In this document: one piece after another, positions 45,850 through 57,788 of the stretch
Layout of the letters: each line of letters starts with the position of its first letter
How positions within the stretch are numbered: the first letter of the stretch is position 1
Source of the DNA: Conoideocrella luteorostrata
Taxonomy: Eukaryota; Ascomycota; Sordariomycetes; Hypocreales; Clavicipitaceae
Reading direction: 5' to 3'
NCBI GenBank assembly: GCA_032433595.1
Contig: JASWJB010000142.1
Coordinates: forward strand, 38,848 to 102,847
DNA length: 64,000 nucleotides
Notes under the pieces: model-generated
Seen by the model: the letters and a program-made list of their open reading frames with translations, nothing else
What the model was told of the DNA's origin: nothing
Databases searched by the model: none
Translations under genes and position numbers: made by a program

Positions 45850-45885
45850 GCGTCCACCAAGGCGTCCACCACAACGTCCACAAGC
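45850..45885. repeat. Twelve-nt tandem repeat, three units
   Basis: GCGTCCACCAAG is followed by GCGTCCACCACA and ACGTCCACAAGC. Imperfect trimer array in the gene-free region. Confidence 0.7.
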
Positions 45886-46888
45886 AGACGAGTCCGCTAC
45901 ACCCCCCTCCCGCCTCCCATTTCCCCCTTCGCATTCTCAATTCTCTTTATTAAACACCCCTGACCCCTCCACCATCTGAATTGGGGCCAATGGGCAGGCC
46001 ACCAGCAGCCACCGGAACAGACTAACAGATCCCTTCTTTATTTTTCCATCCGTTGCCCACCTGAGTTCCCCGATCTGCTTGGCTGAAGTAGGAGGGTACT
46101 ATCGACCGTTGTTGAACTTCGTTGCACTGCTTTTCGTGTGGCCGAACCTGTTTTCTTCCTCTACCTAATACCAGGAGATACACCGAAAAGGTGACGACGG
46201 AACGCTTCCCCAGCCTTTGTCAAACAGCCATCGTCACCTTCAACTGCTATACCGGCGCTCTGCAGTGCCGAGATGAACTGTCACTTCATGTTGCAATAGT
46301 AGCAATCACCCGAGGTTCGTGGACGAACCCGCTCTGCTGTGACCTATTCCCCTTTGTTCTCCCTCCCACCTTGGAAGGCTATATTGGAGCCATGGAGGAT
46401 CGCGTTGTGATCTTGCTGTGTTGTTGCGTAGAGAATCGCCATACTGCTGCAGTTACACGAACGTCACCTTGCATGACGGGACTTCCATTGTGGTCCCGAA
46501 GCCACTGTCACAAGGTCGAGGACTGCAACCACCTACCTTGGCCTCGCACAAGCATGGCTTTATGAAGTCGCGTTCGATTCGTGCCGCACAATGACAGCTT
46601 TCCCTGATCCACCTCCATTCAAGGAAAAAAAAATCATGATGTTCCTCGCTTTCACACCGAATCATGCGCTCAACTAACTTCGCCTATAGTCATCTACGCT
46701 TTGCACCCGACTTGCTCCAAATTCTGCGCTGACCTTGGTATCTTTGCTTTGCTTTCGGAAGGCGCTAGGTAGCTCGTACGATCGTGTGTTGTCTGGATCG
46801 AAGCTGACGGCATCCAATTTACGAAGTCCCCAAGCCGTGCAAAATATAAGACGAACGGGTTCTTATCTTGTTCATCCTCAAATTGAAC

Positions 46889-49800
46889 ATGGCAAGCCCG
46901 ATAATGACAAGTCCGGTATTGGACGCCAATGCCTCGCTGGCCACTTCAGGCATGATATCTCCCAGGCATGTGAGATCGAGGACGCAGAGTATCTCAAGTG
47001 ATAGACCGTCGACCATTGGATTCGGTTTGGTATTACCGCCGTTGCAAGTTTCCCCTGAAGCTTGCTTTATCGCCCATTCTGCCGCGTCTCAGATCATCAC
47101 CAACGATCATGATAGCCACGCAGACGCCTGGTACGACCAAAATGGAATTGAACCCGCGACCGAAACTGCGATGGTATCTAGCCCAGCTTTACAGTTGGTC
47201 AATGGTTTTCTAGATCAGCTCTTGTTCAACTTCCTTCAGTTGTCAAAGTCTACAAATCTCTCAGCTCTTCGGCCGGCTGTTGTTGAGGTGCTCAAGCCCA
47301 AGCTTGCAAAAGATGCCATCAGCAATGCGGATGAAGAGCTGAAGGAATATCTTGGAGGTGGAAACGAAGAGGATTATGTCAAACCTCAGGGGTCAAATGT
47401 CTCCCGGAGTTGGGACTTGGAGCTCGTTTGGAAGAGGACTCGCCTTCGATGCATGGTGTACTCATCTCTAGGAGACATGGAAGAGGAGGATGAAGATTTG
47501 TACATGGAGGAGGAGAACCTCGAGATTGGAGCACACGAGCAAATTTCTGACGTCATTTCCCCTGCTGTCGCCATTTTTTTGACATCAGTGCTGGAATACA
47601 TGGGCGAATTGACTCTCACTGTGGCTGGTCAGGCGTCCTACCACCGAATTCGAACCAAAATCGAGAAAGAGCTCAAGGAAGGCTCCCGGGATGCGTCGGA
47701 TCCTGCAGATGGAATTGTTGTGACTGATGCCGACATGGAACGTGTAGCGCTTGATCGCACTCTTGGGCGCCTCTGGCGAGGGTGGAAAAAAAGAATGAGA
47801 ACTCCCGCAACAGATATAGCTACACGCCAGTTCTCAAAAGGACTATCAACCTTATCGAGGCAGGAGCATACGACACCTGGGCACGATATTTTGGGGTTGC
47901 CAAAATCTGCAAGCAGCGAACATGGCAATGAATATAGGAAATCAATGGAGCTGGTTGGGCCGCCGATCGTCGAGGATGTTCAAGCTGCAGATATTCCATT
48001 ACCCATCAAAGATAATGATGTGGAAGAAATTGAAGTTCCTGGTCTAGCCCATTACAGCGATGATGAAGCAGACGATGAACTAGATGAAGAAGAGCAGCGC
48101 ATCCTGAAGCGACCAAAGAGTCTGCTGCTTACATCTTCCATCATAACCAACGGACTCCCAACGCCAATCAAATCTCGGCCACACACACCATTGACAGCGA
48201 CAAGAAAGCGATCCATGTCTCTCCCAACCCCTGCAATTCCTCATTTCTATCCCAAGTCTCAGAAGCCCTCTGAAGCGTCTGCCGCTGGGTTGATGACTGA
48301 CGAAGAAGCTTCGGCGACGACAAGTGACGCAAAACAACCAAATGTTGGCGAGAAGACATCGGAGAAGAAGGCTAAGCAGTTGGTGTCTGAAAACCAAGAG
48401 GAGACTTCGAACAGTCAGAGTGATGAATCAGAATATGACGATGCTGAAGAAGTTGCTTTCGAAAAGGCCGAGATTATGACCTCATCGCGAGTGTCAGTCT
48501 CTGGAAGCTCCCATTCCAACGACTCCGACAATCATGCAAAGTCCAGTCCGGTCAAACGATCTCCTAGTGTGCAGTCTGCTCGTATCATCGATGTACCGGC
48601 ATCAAAAAGCCCCTCGCCTCGGAGCCCTGCACACTCACGACCAGGTTCATACGATACCACAGAACGCATTCGTCCTGTGAGTTTGTCTGGCGTTTCTGTT
48701 GCCAGCGCCCTTGCCAGGGTAGCGGCAGATGACAGGATGAAGACCGCTGGTCACAAGCAAGCACCAGGTCAGACGCCAGGGGTATCGCGCGACAAAGGAC
48801 CAGTCAAGAACACGGCGTCCATTTTAGAGTTCGATGAAGGAGATTCGCAAAGGTTGAACAAGATCCCTGGTCAACTTCAGCCGTCACCAGAGGTTACGTC
48901 ACTGCCAACAGCTGGGAGTGTTGGTACCCCCGCCCAAGGCCGTAGGAGGAGGGGACCTCCGGTCACTGTAAACACTGAAACTCAAACTCATGTATATGAT
49001 CAGCCGCCAATTAGTGCCAGAGCTGTTCCACTACCAGTAACTCCGGCAACATCGGCCGTTGAAGGGGAGAGAGTGCCAGAGCTTCCACGAAAGGCGCCGG
49101 GCCATGCCAACAGGCATAGCCCAAAGAATGAATCGAAAGGATTGCTGGCGATCGAACGAACGCGGACGCGGGAGTCTGATGAAGTTAGCTTGCCACTGCA
49201 GGGAAATACCAGTACCCTACCGGCTCATACAGCTGCTTCCTCTGTTTCATCTGGGGCTTCTCGTCTCAAGCCGGTGCGCACATCTGAGGACGGCTCCAGT
49301 CGTTCAGAGGCTGTAGCCCGCAATTTTGAGCAACTGATTCAAAGTAACCAGACAATTTCATATACTCTCACACCTGAGAACATGCGTGATATTGATGTAT
49401 GCACATAATAACATTCCCTAAGTTGTTTATTAATGGTCTACTAACTGAGTTATAGTCCAAGAGTTCGATGGACGGCCCGGTCGTGACGAAATTTGCCCGC
49501 CGAAAGAGTGAAGATGTTCGAGCATACAGCTCGCCGAAATCTTCTCCCATTGTTGCTCAATCGAGCATGGGTAGATTGCCTTCTCCTCGCTTGCCTCCGG
49601 CACCAGCTAGCCCCAAGGTGGCCGAGAGCAAGCCTGTGTCTAACAAGCCATCGGGCCCAGTTCCTAAAGCGCCAACCGGCCTGGCAGTGTCCACGGGTCG
49701 AGAAGGCGGACCACTCGCTAGGGATGCCCGTGTTCCGGCTGATACAGTGACCGACTTTGCCGAGTTCATCAAATCAACAGGTCCGCCTGACGAAACCAAG

Positions 49801-50877
49801 TCTCAGGCTGTTCCGGTGCTCGCTTCACCCATTAGCCCTGGTGGAAAGAGTATCAGGGACTCTCGACGCGCTTCTGCAACAAGCAGTATCAACCGCTTGC
49901 GCTACCAGCCTCGTGATGCTACTGTGGACAGCAGGGCAGAAAGTTCGGACTTGATCGACTTCATCCGTCAAGGTCCACCGATTGCCCCAAGTCACCGCAT
50001 TCCCCGACACGTTGCCCCTTTCCGCACAACAATGGACTCCGATCAAATGTCTGGAGCTATCGGCGGCAAAGCTGTGGATGCTAACATTCCTGATATCCGT
50101 AACAGCCAGGGCTCGACCAATATAACAGAAAGCTCTATGCCTTCTATGCATTCGTCGGTCAATTCGAAGTCTGCGTTACTACGGAACAAGGCGGGGGCGG
50201 TACCCAACAAGATGTTTGGCGATGAGGACATGATGCCCAAACGAAAGACCAGAAGAGTTCGAGACCCGTACGCTATTGACTTCAGCGACGAAGAAGAAGA
50301 GGAGGAAGACGATGAACATGCTGTCGAGACTCCTAGACTTCCAGTCAAAAAAGAGGAAAGTTTGGCTGAGTTTCTTCGAAATTATGAGCCTCCTCCAGAT
50401 CCAGTCTCACCGCCAAACCCTCGGCTACCCAAGAAGAAGGCCAGCGCTCCCAGTCTTATAGGACGATTCACCCGTGGAACAAAGGATAAAGACCGGGATT
50501 CTGTTTCTATCAAGGGACCACCGGAAGTACGATCGGTACACAGTCGCGCCAGCGGAAGGGGCTATATACCCATTCAAGTCAACATGCCACCAGGCTACGA
50601 CATGTACGGACCAATTGAGAATACAGGGTCAGCCATTAGGACTCGAGGAGCTTCAATCGCTTCCTCAACTGCGGCCAGAATACCTATGAAGAAGTTCGAG
50701 CCACGTGAGCCAGTCGCCAACAGGAGCCAGACGGCCGAATTGGCGGCCTTTTTGAGAGACTCTGCACCACCACCAAACAATGCTCCTCTTGCAATTGACC
50801 GTGCACCATCACGGCAAGAAGAAAGCGGCGGCATTTCAAGAATGTTTGGGCGTAGAAAGAAGCCACTGGCTGTTTGA
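46889..50877 (+). CDS. Large disordered protein with repeated F-x-K/R-PP motif
   Basis: Two exons, 46889-49396 and 49456-50877, phase 0, giving 1309 residues. An in-frame ATG at 46868 would add seven residues; MASPIMTSPVLDANASL is the likelier start. Residues about 100-300 look folded, with a helical block (LQLVNGFLDQLLFNFLQLSK, LRPAVVEVLKPKLAKDAISN) and an acidic DMEEEDEDLYMEEENLEIG segment. The rest is Ser/Pro/Lys-rich and disordered with acidic patches (DFSDEEEEEEDDE). Conserved islands include VARNFEQLIQSNQTISYTLT near the junction. Four copies of a short motif occur in the C-terminal third: DFAEFIKSTGPP (about 936), DLIDFIRQGPP (1001), SLAEFLRNYEPP (1138) and ELAAFLRDSAPP (1264). The protein ends in a basic MFGRRKK tail. 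I do not recognise a named family. It reads as a scaffold or polarity-type phosphoprotein, but that is inference. Confidence 0.8.
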
Positions 50878-52399
50878 AGCTAATGACCCGTGACGACCTA
50901 TTTTGATATTTGCTTTCTTTCGCCATTTTCAGTTATGATAATGGTCTTTCGACGTTTTCGCATTCCCCTATCACAACACTCCGTTCCTGCTTCGATCACC
51001 ATGGACGCACACCGACCCCCTTGCAACCTAAACATATTTAACTCGACCACGCAATACCGGCACCGAATAATCTCTGATACTACAATCTCACAGGTCAACT
51101 CAAAATAATATTCTTCTACCTTCTCCTACTACTTGACATTCTTCATCTTCTACGATATAATCGGTGTCTTGACTTGACGCCTTGCTTTTGAATCTTGACT
51201 AGTTGTTTTTTTTTTCGAATGTGAAACAAAGAATACCCTGATGCCATTATTTTTAAGATGGAGAGGAAGGAAATGGGAAGCGGACTCAACACGGCCTGTC
51301 ATGTTGAGGATCATCATTGTCAACATGGATTGATTGGCTCCTGACCATGGCTTTTTCTTTTCTCTCCTTATTGGATGCGTTTACTCCGTGTGCGTGTATG
51401 TATGCGTTAGGCACATGCAATGAAGTGGAAAGAGATACAGAAATTTAGTTGTGTAGTGTCGTCTTGCCATGAATATATTGAAATGACTTTAAATATTTTC
51501 CCTCATTTTACGTGTTATTCTGAGCATTCTTTTATTAATAATGTGTGGCTCGTTTGCTGTGGTTTTGTCAATCAATCACCTTAAACGCAGAATGGCGAGG
51601 TGGCTTCACCATGGGATTTTTGGTAAGTTGCGAGAATAAAAATGTATCCAATACCCGTTGTCAGCGGAAAGTGATTGATACTGGCCACGACGCTGCTTTA
51701 CATCAGTTGATTGCTCATTCACTTATATTGCCATCGAAACAGCGAGGACAAATAATATCCATTTTGTATTTGCTGCCGCGTAAATACTAAATACTAGGTT
51801 CCAAAACTAGCAAGCAAACTGTCCAAAAGTCAACGCACCCCATCTCGCCGGACCCAAAGCCGTATGGAACATCGGACGCAGAATATATAATAGCAACAGA
51901 AGCCAAGTAAGAGTCTGAATATACATGAAGGAAGAACTTGAAACTTGCTCGAAACGCTCATCGTGTCCGGTCGAGCGGAATCCAATTTGAAACAAGAAGA
52001 GAAAAGAAAAACTAAACAATGTCTGAGGGCAACCTGAGTGAGGGCATCGACTTTTCCAGCCGCTCTCACCGATCAGGTAGGGTAGTGACCCAGCGCCATG
52101 CTAAACCAGAGTCCTTAACAAAGCCAAGGCAGCCAATAAGCTCGTAATAATAGACAAGAGCAATAACAAATTTCGAGTCAGCGATAAGAACTATTACTTT
52201 CACCGGCAGCCGAAGGCCATGAAATACGTCATTATAGGTGTATATATGGTCAGTCTCCTGCCATGTAGATTCAAAGGGAATGTTGAAGCCTTCAAACCCA
52301 AGACCACCTAAAACAATAGAAATCAGGGGAAACAGCGGGCCGTTGTGTGTTCTCCGCCAGTTTAGTTGTAATGCGAACGAGCAAAGTGAACACTGGGCT
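50878..52399. other. Intergenic region between convergent genes
   Basis: No gene supported in 1.5 kb. The first part is T-rich and pyrimidine-rich (3' flank of the large gene), including a T9 run near 51206-51214. Confidence 0.5.
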
Positions 52400-53498
52400 T
52401 TAAATCTCCATTCGCCCAGCAATGTCTTCGCTCATTAATCTCTCCTTATCCAGGATATGCGTGTCGTCATCGTCCAGATCGTCATCTTCTTCGTCCTCTT
52501 CTTCAAAATACTCATCATCTGAAAATAAGACCAGATCGCCATCTTCGCCTCTGTTCCAATAGAGGCCATCATCCATTTGAGTCTCCTCATCGTCGAACGA
52601 GTTTACAAATTCAACGTGACGATCACCGAGCCAGTACTTGGCACGTTTCGTTGCACCGTCGGCGTCGGCATCAATATTCCTCTTTGGTTGGCCAACGCGC
52701 ATAGGACGCAATGTTGGGCTAGTTGATGAAATGACGGGGACGACGCGTACATACAAATACGCAACTCTTTTCAAGGCTCTGTTGAAAAAGAAGTAGTGCA
52801 CAGCCCAAATAGCACTTTCATCTTCCTCAAAGGGGTCCGGGTCAGGGTGGTAACTGAAGATTGTGCATTCATTAAGACGCATCTCCTTATCTATCAAAGA
52901 CCAGCACTGAGGGCCCCACACTGAATCTAGTTCGTTCCCCATTGACGAGTCAAAGGACGCCGCTTCGAATCCGGGTCGCACGTTTTGTAAAATAGAATCC
53001 AAGTTGACCATTACTCGGCGCAAATTTCTCTGGCGCTTAAAATCACCAGGTCGCAAGACATGCGAAAAATCATAGTGCGGGTGGCTGGCATTGAGCGTCG
53101 CAATCAGGTAGGCAAATGTTCTTCTGCTGGACAGTTCCGACAGTGGCCCAAATGGGCTCGACGTTGAAAACAATTGCATGCTGGGCGACGTAGCCAGCAT
53201 GTGCTCGCGGTCAGGCGGCGACAAACTTGCGCCAAGTTTTAATAAAGCAGCATGCTGCGAGTTGAGGTCCTTGTCGATATTTTTATACAGCTTTTTGTCG
53301 GAACCGGTCGATTTGGTGGTATACAAATCACAGCCACCCGTCACATTGCAGTCGGGTGTGTTGAAGTTAAGAGCGCTTGTAACGGCTTCAAAGTCCTGGA
53401 CCGGTAAGTACTGAGACGCGATTATGTTAGTACGAGCGTTGTTCACTCCGGATGCTGTTTCATCCTACAAACGCCCAATTCGGCAAACTCACCTTCAT
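52400..53498 (-). CDS. MAF1: Maf1, repressor of RNA polymerase III
   Basis: Two exons, 53498-53493 and 53410-52400, giving 338 residues. Exon 1 is just ATGAAG followed by a perfect GTGAGT donor; the acceptor CTCAG joins it to TACTTACCG so the protein starts MKYLPVQDFEAVTSALNFNT, the invariant Maf1 N-terminus. Further boxes are GCDLYTTKSTGSDKKLYKNI, FAYLIATLNASHPHYDFS, WSLIDKEMRLNECTIFSYHP and AIWAVHYFFFNRALKRVAYL, the globular core that binds the polymerase III clamp. The C-terminus is a long acidic tail (DDEYFEEEDEEDDDLDDDD) and a KRNIDADADGATKRAKYW segment that could serve in nuclear localisation. Maf1 shuts down tRNA and 5S transcription when TORC1/PKA signalling falls. Annotation pipelines may miss the 6-nt exon. 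Confidence 0.96.
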
Positions 53499-55688
53499 CT
53501 TGGCAGGCGGTGGCAATCTTGTGCGTGAGACGTCGCGCAACCACGATAAGACTGAAACTCAAGTAGTGGGATAATGTAGAAGTTGATCGGCAATGGTAAG
53601 CGCGCCCGCGGCTCGCAAAGACGTCGCAATCGTCTGCAGCGATCAAATGGTGAGTCGTGGTGTTCTGGGCCGGTCGCGTCTCGTCAGCCGAGATGTCACT
53701 CCGGGGTCGGCGGACCAGGAGATGCGCGTATTGATTGCTCGGTACCCTATATTAGTCCTAGAAGGGAGAAAAAGTGCTAGACTGTTAAGTCTAGCAGGCA
53801 GGGTCGGCAAACATGGCCATCAATGAAGGTATAGAGGTTGGAGAGTATGCGATAGTGAGAATGGTGGAAGAGGGATTGGGCGCATGTTAGAGTAGTGTGG
53901 GGGAGGCCATGAACGAAGGTAGGTGGGTGGTGTTGCCAGCTGGTGCAGTGCTGACGGTTTTCGGCACGGAAGGAGCATCCACTGAAAGTAAACCAGAAGG
54001 AGCGGGCAACGAAAGCAGCAGTCAGTCAGTAACTAGTAACTACTCCGTCCCTGGGTAGTGAGATCGAAGTAGCACCAGCAGCGACAGCACGAGCTCCAGC
54101 ACAGGCATCCTGGGCCGCTGATTCGGACACTCACCTGCACACGCCAGGTGGGTTCGCGCGACGCCTCTGGTTTCGCAGCGTTTTGTCACCCACATTCCTC
54201 TGTGCTTGGCTCTCCGTGCTCCCGCAAACCCCAGGGTGCCCCGCCCTTGAGATGCCCCTACAGAGCAGTACGGAGCAGGGAGTAGCGCGTCGCTGTGCAG
54301 GATTAAATGATTGACGACATCCCCTAATATCAGTGAACCAGAGATATCAACGGCCGACACCACTGTGCCGTTCAGTCGGCCCAAGCTGAGGTCCGGTTTG
54401 TAACGGTCTGGCCGGCTCGCAGCGCCGCAACCTCCCACCGCGCGGCAGGCCACGGTACACAGGCCAAAGCCACCGACGGCGCGCCAGCACTACTCGGCGG
54501 GGCATTGATGATGCAACTCTACCAAGTGACCCCGTCCGTCACCGATGCCGCCTCCCACTTGGCCATGTGCCTTGGCTCTTCCGCCCGTTTGGCTTTCAGT
54601 GTCCAGGCTAGTTAGTCTGAATTCCGTAGGTGGTTGAGGGCAAGTCCCGACTTCTTCCAGCACCGCGATATAAATAAATGCCGACAGCTGATGGCCTGTT
54701 GGCGGATAAGGCAACAGCCCCAAGTTCAGATCCGCTCGATTGTCCCCATGATTGGGCAACGTGTTGATTGGTGCAGCCCCTTCTGGCACGACGAATGGAA
54801 TAGCACTATGGCGCCACGAGCAGATAGACATTGACATCCTGACACATGGTTCGAGGAACGTGACGTATCCCGTCCTCGACTCGGAACAAGCAATGAGGCA
54901 ATGGTGTAACACTTTAAAATAATGAAGCGTGGGATTTTGTCTCGTCATTGTTCTTCCAAATATCCGGCCTTGTGCATGAGGCAGCTCAGCGGCTGCGATG
55001 CGTCAAGTATTCCCCAATAGTGACGGTATCGTACCACTGTTGGCACATTTTACCGTCCCAGGGTGGTGTATGCCCATCCAGCTTGAGTGAAAAGAAACAG
55101 TAGGCTCTGGCAGTTCGTGCCTCCGTGCCTCCGAGTAAGCTCTGGACGCCTTACTACTGTGATTGCTTTAGGCTTGTCCTGCACAGTAGCGGGACCTCTA
55201 TCTCTCGATATTACAAAGGACGGTGATCCGTCCTGAAAGATAAATACACACAAAAGTAACACCTCCGCGAAGCTCCCAGGAACACCCTGAGCCTTATATC
55301 GAAAATCACCAACACCCAAGAATTCTGTGGTGACTAGTCTCCGGTGAGGAGAAGTCGTAGTAGTTGTATCCGAGTTGTTTGCCGCTTTTCCCACGTCATA
55401 TTAAGCCCGCGCTTTTCAGATTATTCTCGACGACTACTATGTCCTGCCAAAGTTCAAGTGTCAATATCAATGTCAATCACCAACAGCCTTGTATTCAAAC
55501 ACTTGAGACCGGTCGCGTCCTATCTCTTACACCTGTTTCAAGCCAGTATGACCTCAAGCAACGGCTCAAATACTTGAAGGATTGATGGATTTCGGGTATC
55601 GGCACTATAATGGTAGGAACCCTTGCGAGTGTGCCTCACCACCGAGCGGGATGGTCAAGTCACCGGACAAGGCATCGAGCAAGCCCCG
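53499..55688. other. 2.2-kb intergenic region
   Basis: No gene supported. ORFs at 54040-54453 and 54490-54948 (minus strand) are open but compositionally odd and lack family features. One dispersed-motif copy (AGTACGGAGCA) is near 54267. Confidence 0.5.
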
Positions 55689-56507
55689 CTACATGAGTTT
55701 GGTGACTTCATCCTCGACCTGATGTTGTGGAAGGCAGAGCAAAGTCCCGCGTCAGCTGGTTTGACTTCTTGGCTTGGCTCTATGGACAGGATTCCGGGTG
55801 TATTGAGGTGGGAGGGATAGAGATCACAAGCATCGGGAGCCAACTCAGCGCGCATGAAATTACATACCTCCATGTCTTCCAGGGAGTCCTGCTGCCCTAT
55901 ACATCGTAAAACATTCTTCTTGCTGCTTTCTTGAAGTTCGCCGGCGAGGAGCAGCTCATCAAGAATGTAGTATGCTTTTGTGAAAGAGAAAATGATATCG
56001 AGCTCGCAAACGTTTCCGTAATACTTGTCCATCTGTTCGACGTAGCGGTGAACAATTTCGAGCGTAATTAGCTCATTGTCTTGTGACGAGCATCCGGCGA
56101 TGAAAAAGAGCGACGCGTATCGGCGATACACAATCTTTGTGTCTGTCAAGTGCCGGAAATTAGCATGTGCTGTGCGCAGGGGTTCTCGAATCGCCAAATA
56201 GACGGCTGGTGGAATGATACGAACCCTTATACTCGAGGAAGTTGCACATGCGCGTTCGGCGGGCGAGAACCAATTGTGATACATCCTTGACGATCTTGGC
56301 CTTATCCTTAGGCGACAATGTGGTAAACCACTTAGCAAGACGCTAGTCACCTCGGTCAGCTCCGTAGAAGATACAGCATGCAGTTGTTAACTTGTTGACG
56401 AACCACTTTGCCCTGGCGGGATAACAGAATCAGATATCTATGAAAGTTTGTCAGCTTCGCACTCAGGATAAAGGCTCCACCAAGGAGTAGGCATACTGAA
56501 TTGCCAT
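55689..56507 (-). CDS. APS1: AP-1 clathrin adaptor, sigma subunit
   Basis: Five exons, 56507-56497, 56437-56404, 56342-56225, 56142-55868 and 55718-55689, giving 155 residues, the normal length of a sigma adaptin. Exon 1 is only 11 nt. The splice rebuilds [20 protein letters not shown], the longin-fold start, then [20 protein letters not shown] and [20 protein letters not shown]. The long fourth exon has [40 protein letters not shown] and [20 protein letters not shown]. The last exon supplies the ending VEDEVTKLM. This matches AP-1 sigma rather than AP-2 or AP-3. It is the small subunit of the trans-Golgi/endosome adaptor that recruits clathrin and binds dileucine cargo signals. Splice sites all fit GT-AG. 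Confidence 0.95.
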
Positions 56508-57788
56508 TGTGACGGAAGCAAACACATCACCAAGCCTGCCTGGGATGGGACGTTTTGCGTGAAGGGTGGAAGTTCGAAGGGGCAGAGAGCAGGCAAATGG
56601 GTGTGGTTCGTTTTTGTTGTTCTGTGGGTTTTGATGTGGAGGTTCTTTGCTCATTCGACGGTCAGGGGAATTTGCGAGGTTGGCCACGAGCCAGACGACC
56701 TAGGAGCTCTTGCAGGGCGGTCGTCCAGAGAGGGGCAGTTTATCCGACCCGATTTTCCCGTCTGCGCTCGTGAACCTCGAACTACGGGGCTACAATGTTC
56801 AAAGGACACCGTAGATCACAGGTTAGCCTGCGGGAACCTATTTAAGTATCACAATAGATCCGATCAAGAGGACCTCGTCGCACAATTTTATTTTACGAGA
56901 CAAGGCTGCCAGGCTTCCAGGGTCGGGCTGTACTGCTGGTTGACCCAAAGCCTGTCAGAGCTGGGAACATCTTCAAATGGGCCTGATGGAAGGAAACTCC
57001 GCACTAAGCGGAGTTTTAGAAGCATCAATACAGAGTAGAAATAAGGGAACTACGATGCGCTGTCTCCCTTTGCAGAATGTGTCTCACAGCTACAGGACGG
57101 AGCACGATGATTCGTACCTTTCCCGTACTCGAGCCTGGATTTGGTTTCGCGCTTACGGATCAAACCTGGAAAGCCGAGAAAAGTCCAGCAAGAGCAGCGC
57201 TGTACCTCCGAACCCCTCTCCCCACGATCATCCAATTTCCAATGTGTAAGCATAGGCTGCATCAATCTGGCAAACGGCAACCTCTCGTCTATTCAAGCCG
57301 TCTTGGAAAATGAGCGAATTTTATCAGGAGACACCTGGAGGCTACCTACATGTGACTGGGAATGAGACCCCGCCTCTGTTGCACCCCGCATTATTAATTC
57401 AGATCTTGCTTCCATTGCGATTGACGCAGTGCTGATGTGATCACACCGGCGGAATGAAGCTGCAGAATCCCGCTGGCAAGTTCGGGAATAGTTAGTTGAT
57501 AGGGGCAGTCGTTTGGGGGGTCATGGCATCTCCGGCGGCAGGACCGCGAGCAATTGGGGGAAAGTCGTCCGCCACGCCACCAGGCTGCGTCTCGGAAAGG
57601 CGCAAAATGTTATCGAATGCGGAACCCATCTTAAATTTTCCCTACCATACTCCGCTCCCGGCTTGGGCAACCATCTTCATTTCCCGTCGTTGAGGGACAT
57701 CTGTATATTTTTCATTTACATACATGATCCTGCATTTTGCTGTTACCTACAGACAGCCTTTCCAGCCTTTGTTGCAAAATTGCCCGCC
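56508..57788. other. Divergent upstream region of APS1 and the GCL modifier gene
   Basis: No gene supported in 1.3 kb. ORFs here are short and lack family features. The segment must contain both promoters. Confidence 0.5.

Larger units (their letters stand above)
38534..46888. other. 8.4-kb region without supportable genes
   Basis: This lies between two divergently transcribed genes (MFS at 38533, disordered-protein gene at 46889). ORFs are short, overlap on both strands and show no family features, codon regularity or consistent splice structure. What is present: several copies of the dispersed motif (for example 41477-41485, 41898-41908, 42918-42934, 43555-43565, 44722-44743, 44922-44932, 45813-45823), a 14-bp inverted repeat (42472-42485 with 42520-42533), and short tandem arrays at 44194-44242, 45294-45320 and 45850-45885. 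It is not notably AT-rich, so it does not look like a large RIP-mutated block. Confidence 0.6.

Noticed and set aside
46122..46565. 147-codon ORF upstream of the large disordered-protein gene
   Set aside because: Cys/His-rich but without regular spacing; likely leader or spacer sequence.
54840..54870. Possible tRNA B-box (GGTTCGAGGAACG)
   Set aside because: No matching A-box or cloverleaf could be drawn around it; no tRNA genes seen in the window.
54040..54948. Two minus-strand ORFs (137 and 152 codons)
   Set aside because: Gly/Arg/Pro-biased with no recognisable domain and no splice structure joining them.
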